Shown in pieces: positions 58,292 through 64,000 of a stretch of 64,000 nucleotides of DNA. Every line of letters begins with the position of its first letter. Within the stretch, counting starts at the first letter, position 1. The translations under genes were made by a program, and so were the position numbers. The notes beneath the pieces are model-generated. The model searched no databases and was not told the DNA's origin. It worked only from the letters and a program-made list of their open reading frames with translations. This DNA comes from Alphaproteobacteria bacterium (GTDB lineage: Bacteria; Pseudomonadota; Alphaproteobacteria; Rhizobiales; Rhizobiaceae), in NCBI GenBank assembly GCA_018823835.1, contig JAHJHT010000004.1:1-64000 (forward strand). Direction: 5' to 3'.

Positions 58292-59542
58292 CTAGACCTC
58301 GGACTGCCGCTCCATGTAGCGGCGGTCGATGTCGGGCAATTCCTCGCCATGCAACACCGCCTCGAAGGCCTTGAGGCGCTTGTGGATCGAGAGAAGCTCG
58401 ACGATCGTCGGCCAGGCGTTGACCAGGTACTGGAAGGAGGAACTGACCTGGGTAAAGGCGGTCAGGATCTGCTGCAGGATGCCGAAAGTGATCTTTCCGG
58501 CCGCGATGGTCGGCACCAGGATCAGGTAGGCGAAGATGTTGTCGGCCTGGATGTAGAATGACCGCGCCACATTGAAATACATGTAGTGGAAATAGAGCCG
58601 GAAATAGTTCTTCCGGACGTTGGCGTAGAGCTCCCGCACCGTGGGGGGCTGCGCTCGGTCCTCGTGGTCCTCGCCGTAGACGAGTTCCTTGCGGTAGGCG
58701 GCCTCGACACGCTGGTTGCGGAACTCGAGGCCCGGGAGCTTGATGCCGACGATGGCGAGCAGCACCGTGCCGAAGAGCGACCAGAAGATCGCGGCATACA
58801 TCAGCGGCGCCGGTATCTCGCCGACGATCGGCAGTTCCGTGACGGTCGAGGACAGGCCGTAGAGGATCGGCAGGAAGGCGATCAGCGTCATCACCGCATC
58901 GACCATGCTGACGCCGAGCCCCTCGACGGTCTGGGCAAAGCGCATGGTGTCTTCCTGCACGCGCTGTGACGCGCCTTCGATCGTCCGCAGCTGCGGCCAG
59001 TTGGCCATGTAATAATCGTTCATCGCGGTGCGCCAGCGGAAGATGTAGTGGCTGACGAAGAAGCGCGTGCCGACGAAGGCGGCGACAGCCATGAAGGCGA
59101 TCTGGGCGAAGATCAGGATCAGGCCGTAGAGATCGGCGGCCGCAACCGACCCCGGTGTCGTCAGGGCCTGCTGCACCGAGTCGAAGAAGGGCCGGCGCCA
59201 GTTGTTGATCGCGACGCTGATCTGCACCGAGAAATAGGTCGAGAAGAGGATGAGGGCGCTGCCGAGGATGGACCAGTGCGCCCAGGGATGCGGCGAGAAG
59301 ACGAACCAGAAGGCCGCGAAGAGCGCGGTAACGAGCGCGAAGTAGATGTAGAACCAGAGGAATTCCGGCGTCCAGAAATAGTAGGCGCCGACGATCGGTG
59401 CGGCATCTTCCGCGGCCGGCGGCATGCCGAAGTGGGCGCCGATGTCCCTGCCGACCAGATACCAGAACACCACAGCGACAATCACCCAGCCGACGAAGGA
59501 GAGGAAGAACAGCTTCGGTCGCGGGAAGAAGGATACGAACAA
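58292..59542 (-). CDS. bacA: BacA/SbmA family peptide transporter
   Basis: SbmA/BacA proteins import proline-rich peptides, bleomycin and other antibiotics using the proton gradient; in some rhizobia BacA is needed for survival inside legume nodules. The 416-residue protein begins [13 protein letters not shown], close to the S. meliloti BacA start, and has about seven membrane helices with conserved motifs such as [26 protein letters not shown] and [16 protein letters not shown]. The start codon is TTG at 59542 behind AGGGAG. It converges on the deacetylase gene. Confidence 0.93.
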   Translation of the reverse strand: MFVSFFPRPKLFFLSFVGWVIVAVVFWYLVGRDIGAHFGMPPAAEDAAPIVGAYYFWTPEFLWFYIYFALVTALFAAFWFVFSPHPWAHWSILGSALILFSTYFSVQISVAINNWRRPFFDSVQQALTTPGSVAAADLYGLILIFAQIAFMAVAAFVGTRFFVSHYIFRWRTAMNDYYMANWPQLRTIEGASQRVQEDTMRFAQTVEGLGVSMVDAVMTLIAFLPILYGLSSTVTELPIVGEIPAPLMYAAIFWSLFGTVLLAIVGIKLPGLEFRNQRVEAAYRKELVYGEDHEDRAQPPTVRELYANVRKNYFRLYFHYMYFNVARSFYIQADNIFAYLILVPTIAAGKITFGILQQILTAFTQVSSSFQYLVNAWPTIVELLSIHKRLKAFEAVLHGEELPDIDRRYMERQSEV

Positions 59543-59649
59543 GGGTGGAACTCCCTACCATGCGGCGCAATCACCGGTCGGCGCGCATCATCCACAATTC
59601 GCGGCGAAAGGAAATGCTGAGGGCTGACGGGCCCACGCAACGGCTGGAT

Positions 59650-60813
59650 TCAGGTGGAAGCAGTACGTTCGGCCGACCAGACGATGGCGGCCGATGCGAG
59701 GAGCGCGGCGGCTGCGCCGAGCGACGGCAGGAAAAAGCTGCCGCTCCATTGGGCGACGACGCCGGCGAGCACCGGTCCGGCGATCTGGCCGACGCCGAAG
59801 GCTGCCGTCATCAGCGCCAGCGCGCGCCGCGCCGACAGCGGCGCCATGAGTTGCGCCAGCCGCAAGCCGAGCGAGGTCGCGGCGATGAAGGTGGCGCCGA
59901 GCAGGATGCCGCCCACCAACGGCCCTGCCAGCCCGCCCGTGGCGACGCTGGCCGTAACGCCCGCCGCTTCGACGATGCAGGCCAGTACATAGGCGGAAGG
60001 CAGGCCGATACGGTTGGCGACGCGGTTCCACAGGAAGACCGAGGGGAACCCTGCAAGGCCGGTGGCGAGCCAGACAACGGCCTCGAACTGTCGCCCGCCG
60101 TCGCCCTCGCGCACGATGGCGACGAGAAAGGTGGCGGTGACGATGTAGCCCAGGCCGAAAAGGCCGTAGGCGAGGATGACCTTGCGCAACGCCCAGCTGT
60201 CGGGGAGCTTCGGCTCGCGGCGCGGATGACCGACGACGAAGGGGCCACGGTCGACCAGCCAGGCGACCGCCACGAAACCGGCAGCCGAGATCGCGGCCGC
60301 GCCGAACCAGCCGCCGCGCCAGTCGGTTCCCGCCGCGATCAAGAAAAGCATCAGTGCCGAAGAGCTGGCGATGCCGAGGCCGACGCCGCCGAAATGCAGC
60401 GCCTGCAGGTCGCTGCGTCGCGCATTGGCGAGATGCGAGAAGACGATGCTGGCGAGGAAGACCATCACGAAAGCGCTGGCGAGACCGGCAAGGAAGCGCA
60501 CGGCCAGGAACAGGGCGAGGCTGTCGGCGAGGCCCATGGCGCCGGCGAGCAATGCGCTGGCGCCGAGGCCGGCAAGCATGATGTGTCGCTCGTGACCCTC
60601 GGCCCAGCCGCCGGCGGCAAGGATGGCGCCGACCAGATAGCCAAGATAGTTGGCCGAGGCGATGAGGCCAGCATCGGCGGCCGAGAGGCCGAGCTGCTGC
60701 ATCATGCCGGGCAGGATCGGCGTGTAGACGAAACGTCCGACGCCCATGGCGACGGCCATCGCGATCATGCCGGCGAGGGCTATTCGAAGAGGCGGCGCGG
60801 GCTCGGACGACAT
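59650..60813 (-). CDS. YbfB/YjiJ-type MFS transporter
   Basis: The 387-residue protein has twelve membrane helices and the opening LRIALAGMIAMAVAMGVGRFVYTPILPGM, the pattern of the YbfB/YjiJ group of major facilitator transporters. Substrate unknown; family members are annotated as general efflux or sugar/drug transporters. The ATG at 60813 (MSSEPAPP) is preferred to ATGs at 60825 and upstream because the first helix follows directly, but the ribosome binding site is poor. It lies upstream of bacA on the same strand, about 107 bp away. Confidence 0.85.
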   Translation of the reverse strand: MSSEPAPPLRIALAGMIAMAVAMGVGRFVYTPILPGMMQQLGLSAADAGLIASANYLGYLVGAILAAGGWAEGHERHIMLAGLGASALLAGAMGLADSLALFLAVRFLAGLASAFVMVFLASIVFSHLANARRSDLQALHFGGVGLGIASSSALMLFLIAAGTDWRGGWFGAAAISAAGFVAVAWLVDRGPFVVGHPRREPKLPDSWALRKVILAYGLFGLGYIVTATFLVAIVREGDGGRQFEAVVWLATGLAGFPSVFLWNRVANRIGLPSAYVLACIVEAAGVTASVATGGLAGPLVGGILLGATFIAATSLGLRLAQLMAPLSARRALALMTAAFGVGQIAGPVLAGVVAQWSGSFFLPSLGAAAALLASAAIVWSAERTAST

Positions 60814-60893
60814 GGCACGGACCATATTGTGCCGCGTGTGCAGTGCAACAAATATTGCTTGGGCCAATCCGGGAGGCGGACAGATCGGTAGCG

Positions 60894-61247
60894 CTAGGCG
60901 CCGGCGAACAGCGTCTCGTAGGTCCCGGGCTTGAAGCCGACCGTCAGCTTTCCATCGACGTCGAGCACCGGGCGCTTGATCAGCGTCGGGTTGGCAAGCA
61001 TCAGGGCGGCCGCGCTTTCACCGTCGATACCGGCCTTGTCGTTCTCGGGAAGCTGCCGCCAGGTGGCGCTGGAGCGGTTGACGAGGGCTTCCCAGCCGAG
61101 CGCCTGCTGCCACCCGGCAAGCCGCTCGCGCTCGAGTCCCTCGACGCGGTAATCGTGGAACCGGTAAGCCACGCCATGGCCGTCAAGCCAGGCGCGCGCC
61201 TTCTTCATCGTGTCGCAGTTCTTGATGCCGTAGATTGTGACGGCCAT
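60894..61247 (-). CDS. ArsC/Spx (YffB-like) family protein
   Basis: The 117-residue thioredoxin-fold protein begins MAVTIYGIKNCDTMKKARAW with C11 as the conserved cysteine, and contains IKRPVLDVDGKLTVGF, the ArsC family end. It belongs to the YffB/Spx-like branch, not to true arsenate reductases. Its start lies 3 bp after the mtnA stop, so it is the last gene of the mtnK-mtnA operon. Its role next to methylthioribose genes is unknown. Confidence 0.86.
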   Translation of the reverse strand: MAVTIYGIKNCDTMKKARAWLDGHGVAYRFHDYRVEGLERERLAGWQQALGWEALVNRSSATWRQLPENDKAGIDGESAAALMLANPTLIKRPVLDVDGKLTVGFKPGTYETLFAGA

Positions 61248-61250
61248 GCC

Positions 61251-62345
61251 TCAGCCTCGCTCGGGAAAGAGCGCCTTGAGGCCCTCGGGCGAGGCATGCG
61301 CCACGCCGCGCTCTGTAATCAGGCCGGTGATCAGCCGTGCCGGCGTCACGTCGAAGGCCGGGTTGGCCGAAGGCGTGGCGTCCGGCGAAATGCGCACCTG
61401 GGCGATCTCGCCCGAAGCGGTCCTGCCCCAGACCAGCGCGACCTCGTCGCCCGAGCGTTCCTCGATGGGGATTTCCGTCAGCCCATCGTGAACGGTCCAG
61501 TCGATGGTGGGCGACGGCAGGCCGACATAGAAGGGCACGCCATTGTCGTGCGCGGCGAGCGCCTTGAGATAGGTGCCGATCTTGTTGCAGACATCGCCAT
61601 TGGCGGTGGTGCGATCAGTGCCGACGATGACCATGTCGACCGCGCCGCGCTGCATCAGGTGGCCGCCGGCATTGTCGACGATCAGCGTGTGCGGCACGCC
61701 GTGGCCGGCCATCTCCCATGCCGTGAGCTGGGCGCCCTGGTTGCGGGGGCGCGTCTCGTCGACATAGACGTGCACCGGGATGCCGGCTTCGGTGGCAAGA
61801 TAGATGGGTGCGGTGGCCGTGCCGTAATCGACGGTCGCCAGCCAGCCGGCGTTGCAGTGGGTCAGGATGTTAACCGGTTCGCCGGGTTTCTTGGTCGCGG
61901 CGATCTTCCTGATGATTTCCAGGCCATGCCTGCCGATCGAGCGGTTGAGCTCGATGTCCTCGTCGGCGATTTCGGCGGCCCGCCGGTAGGCTGCCTCGGC
62001 GCGCTCAGCCAAGGGAAGCGGGGTCAGCACGCGGCGCATTTCGTCGAGCGCCCAGCGCAGGTTGATGGCGGTGGGGCGCGTCTCGTGCAGCTGGTGCCAG
62101 ACCTTGTCGAGGGCGGCGTCCGATGCGTCTTCACGCATCTGGATGGCGACGCCATAGGCCGCGGTGACGCCGATCAGCGGCGCGCCGCGCACCCACATGT
62201 CGCGGATGGCGGTGGCGATACCGGCGACGCTGTCGACGGTCTCGACGCGCAGGTCGTGCGGCAGCCAGCGCTGGTCGATGATGTCGACCGAGCGGCCATC
62301 CTCGTTCAGCCAGATGGTACGGTAGTGGCGGTCCCCGACGTTCAA
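61251..62345 (-). CDS. mtnA: S-methyl-5-thioribose-1-phosphate isomerase
   Basis: MtnA converts methylthioribose 1-phosphate to methylthioribulose 1-phosphate in salvage of methylthioadenosine by-products. The 364-residue protein has the catalytic cysteine C164 ([12 protein letters not shown]) and aspartate D244 ([19 protein letters not shown]). The start is TTG at 62345 overlapping the mtnK stop (TTGA). Further steps (mtnB and others) are not in this window; some rhizobia use a short shunt instead. Confidence 0.95.
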   Translation of the reverse strand: MNVGDRHYRTIWLNEDGRSVDIIDQRWLPHDLRVETVDSVAGIATAIRDMWVRGAPLIGVTAAYGVAIQMREDASDAALDKVWHQLHETRPTAINLRWALDEMRRVLTPLPLAERAEAAYRRAAEIADEDIELNRSIGRHGLEIIRKIAATKKPGEPVNILTHCNAGWLATVDYGTATAPIYLATEAGIPVHVYVDETRPRNQGAQLTAWEMAGHGVPHTLIVDNAGGHLMQRGAVDMVIVGTDRTTANGDVCNKIGTYLKALAAHDNGVPFYVGLPSPTIDWTVHDGLTEIPIEERSGDEVALVWGRTASGEIAQVRISPDATPSANPAFDVTPARLITGLITERGVAHASPEGLKALFPERG

Positions 62346-63616
62346 GAGACAATCCCCTTCTCGAGCCGTCCGGCCAGCACGTTTATCTCGTCGAGCCCAT
62401 GAATGCGCTCGCGGTTGACCGCGATATGGCGGCCGAACTTCAGCGCGCGCGTCTCGCAGGCGGCGCGCAGGTCCTTGTCTTCGATGATCTCGAAATCGGC
62501 ATTGTGGGCAAGGCCGAGGATGCGGCGATGAATCTCGACGCCGGCAAAGCCCAGCATGTCGGTCCAGATCGAATGCAGCACGCGGTCGAGGGCCTGCTCT
62601 GACCCGAGCGCATCACCGCGATCCTCGAACAGGCGCCGGTCGTAGAGCATGCCGCTGCGCTCGGTGCGCCACAGGTTTGAAAACTCACTCCGGAAGACCG
62701 ACCAGGTGTCGACGATGACCTCGAGCAAATAGGCGCGCATGCCGGCGCGGTCGTTGCCCGCCTCGTGGCCGGCCTGCGAGAAATAGGCCATCCAGAAATT
62801 GGCGAGCAGCATTCCGACATCGAAGGCCATCGGCCCGTAGAAGGCGAATTCCGGATCGATGACGCGGGTCTCTTCGTCGGTGACCATGATGGAACCCGAG
62901 TGAAGATCGCCATGCACAAGGGTTTCGGCGCTGGAGGCGAAGAGGTGCTTGAGGCGCTGCGCCTCGACCTTGAGATCGCGGTCGGCGCGCAGTTCGGCGA
63001 CGATGCCGTCCAGCTGCGGCGAGGTGTGGCTGTTCAGCTCCGCCTCGTAGTAGGGGTCCGTGAAGACCAGGCTTTCGGTGATGTCGCAGAGTTCGGCATT
63101 GTCGGCGAACAGCGCCACATCCTCCTTGCGCTCGCGCGCCTTCATCGACAGGTCGGAGCCGCGAAACAGCGTGCGGGCGACGAAGCGGCCGAGATCCTCG
63201 GCGATCTTCGGCAGCTGCCTGCCCTCGATCAGCGCCTTGCGCAGGATGATGTGCGGCGACAGGTACTCCATGACGATCAGCGCCTGCGCCTCGTCGAAAT
63301 GGTAGATGGCGGGAACGGTGCCGACGCCGGCACGCGCCTCCTGGCGCTTCAATGCATGGTATTCGAAGAAGGAGCGCTTCAGCGGCAGCGGCCAGCTCTC
63401 GCCGACGAGGCGGACATAGGGCAGCGCCTGCTTGACGACTGCCGCACCCTTGGCCCCCTCGACGATGAAGACGAGATTGAGGTTGCCGTCACCGACTTCG
63501 CGGACGCGCCAGCCAGCGGTATCGGTGCCGATGCGCGATGTCAGCGCCTCGGTGCCGCCAAGGCGCGAAGGCAGGGTTTCGGCGGTCAGCGCTTCGAATG
63601 CCGCAGCCTGTTTCAT
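62342..63616 (-). CDS. mtnK: S-methyl-5-thioribose kinase
   Basis: MtnK phosphorylates methylthioribose taken up from outside or released from methylthioadenosine. The 424-residue protein has the kinase fold with [11 protein letters not shown] and [10 protein letters not shown] in the N lobe and the catalytic [11 protein letters not shown] with [10 protein letters not shown] in the C lobe. GGAGG lies 5 nt before the ATG at 63616. First gene of the operon; its promoter -35 is inside the shared operator. Confidence 0.95.
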   Translation of the reverse strand: MKQAAAFEALTAETLPSRLGGTEALTSRIGTDTAGWRVREVGDGNLNLVFIVEGAKGAAVVKQALPYVRLVGESWPLPLKRSFFEYHALKRQEARAGVGTVPAIYHFDEAQALIVMEYLSPHIILRKALIEGRQLPKIAEDLGRFVARTLFRGSDLSMKARERKEDVALFADNAELCDITESLVFTDPYYEAELNSHTSPQLDGIVAELRADRDLKVEAQRLKHLFASSAETLVHGDLHSGSIMVTDEETRVIDPEFAFYGPMAFDVGMLLANFWMAYFSQAGHEAGNDRAGMRAYLLEVIVDTWSVFRSEFSNLWRTERSGMLYDRRLFEDRGDALGSEQALDRVLHSIWTDMLGFAGVEIHRRILGLAHNADFEIIEDKDLRAACETRALKFGRHIAVNRERIHGLDEINVLAGRLEKGIVS

Positions 63617-63669
63617 GTGGTCCTCCCAGGTCCATGCGCCGTGCACATGAAAGCCGACGATGACGGGCG

Positions 63670-63732
63670 AAACTAGGCACCACCCTGTCAATTGTCAATC
63701 GTATTGACAATTGACGGCTTTGTTCCTAGCGT
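63670..63732. promoter_or_regulatory. Shared operator and divergent promoters of mtnK and the ABC transporter
   Basis: GTCAATTGTCAAT (63687-63699) and ATTGACAATTGAC (63703-63715) are perfect 13-bp arms around a CGT centre. Each contains a TTGACA -35 box. On the minus strand TTGACA (63693-63698) and TAGTTT (63670-63675) are 17 bp apart and serve mtnK; on the plus strand TTGACA (63704-63709) and TAGCGT (63727-63732) are 17 bp apart and serve the ABC transporter. A single dimeric regulator could block both promoters. The half-site TTGTCAA resembles GntR-type sites, but the regulator is unknown. Confidence 0.75.
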
Positions 63733-63751
63733 TCGATAGGAGGGAGGAAAA

Positions 63752-64000
63752 ATGTCCGTGGATGCCGTGTTCCGCATAGCGGGCCTGAGGAAGTCCTTTG
63801 GCCCGATCCAGGTGCTTGGCGGCGTCAGCCTCGACCTGCATGCGGGCGAAGTGACGGTGCTGATGGGCGCCAATGGCGCGGGCAAATCGACCCTCGTGCG
63901 GGTCGTCAGTGGAGTCTACGCCCGAGACGGCGGCACGATCACGCTTGAAGGCAAGGATTTTGCGCCCGAAACACCGGCCGACGCGATGCGCTCCGGCGTG
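63752..64000 (+). CDS. Sugar-type ABC transporter ATP-binding protein (partial)
   Basis: The first 83 codons are in the window. The product begins MSVDAVFRIAGLRKSFGPIQ and has the Walker A motif GANGAGKST at 39-47, with VSGVYARDGGTITLEG following. This opening matches the ribose/xylose-type ATPases (RbsA, XylG). A strong ribosome binding site AGGAGGGAGG lies just before the ATG at 63752. Divergent from mtnK and sharing its operator, it may belong to an uptake system for methylthioribose; this is inference. Confidence 0.88.
   Translation, partial: MSVDAVFRIAGLRKSFGPIQVLGGVSLDLHAGEVTVLMGANGAGKSTLVRVVSGVYARDGGTITLEGKDFAPETPADAMRSGV

Overview
The window is chromosomal core DNA of a GC-rich alphaproteobacterium, most likely a Hyphomicrobiales (Rhizobiales) member of the Mesorhizobium/Aminobacter/Phyllobacteriaceae type. 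The assignment rests on gene content and order: an aa3 oxidase cluster coxB-ctaD-ctaB-small ORF-ctaG-coxC, an F0 operon with separate b and b' subunits and atpI, tlyA close to dxs, an invasion-associated locus B protein, BacA/SbmA, a BA14K-like protein, DUF1344, DUF2277 and DUF1206. I saw no IS element, prophage, CRISPR array, rRNA or tRNA. Genes are very tightly packed, and many convergent pairs are separated by only a few bases with no terminator.

Layout. 224-6861 (minus): cytochrome aa3 oxidase subunits and assembly factors, with a strong hairpin between ctaD and ctaB, a terminator after coxC, then DUF983 and SURF1. 7329-10216 (plus): IalB-like protein, TldD, CobB sirtuin, with one small membrane ORF on the minus strand. 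10213-17268 (minus): RlmD-like and TlyA RNA methyltransferases, DXS, pirin, DUF2277, XseB and a histone-deacetylase-fold protein. 17342-20640: a membrane protein, RibBA with a degenerate RibA half, and AroC. 20825-24792: DUF1344, a histidine phosphatase, FabI, a CbpA-type DnaJ, a lipoprotein and PdxH. 24797-27342: an enoyl-CoA hydratase/acyl-CoA dehydrogenase operon with a perfect 16-bp palindrome at its promoter. 27657-31875: GH25 lysozyme-like protein, PurD, UbiA, a DUF6101-like protein. 32065-35713: a flavin oxidase translationally coupled to Sua5, then two secreted hypotheticals. 35731-39482: glyS and glyQ, split by two small opposite-strand ORFs. 39569-46588: TPR-LysM protein, IspB, DUF2007, a TrmN6-like methyltransferase, an S49 peptidase, IspE and MoaB. 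46592-50619: DUF1206, a BA14K-like protein, a small glycosyltransferase, a PA0069-type radical SAM protein and RNase HII. 50705-53375: F0 ATP synthase operon. 53616-60813: SleB-type hydrolase, Der, a YfgM-like protein, polysaccharide deacetylase, BacA/SbmA and an MFS transporter. 60894-64000: mtnK-mtnA-ArsC/Spx-like operon, divergent from the start of a sugar-type ABC transporter.

How the genes work together. The oxidase and ATP synthase clusters supply respiration. dxs, ispE, ispB and ubiA cover precursor supply, prenyl chain and prenyl transfer for ubiquinone. tlyA, rlmD, the TrmN6-like gene, sua5, glyQS and der serve RNA modification and translation. The right end looks like a methylthioribose uptake and salvage module controlled from one shared operator.

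No obviously new multi-gene defence or biosynthetic system is present. The observations most worth following are regulatory: (1) a near-symmetric operator of two 13-bp arms carrying the -35 boxes of both mtnK and the ABC transporter; (2) a perfect alphaproteobacterial SOS box (GTTC-N7-GTTC) before the PA0069-type radical SAM gene; (3) a 64-bp nested palindrome that places the rnhB start codon in a hairpin loop; (4) the palindrome at the acyl-CoA dehydrogenase promoter; and (5) a patch of rare codons inside glyS.
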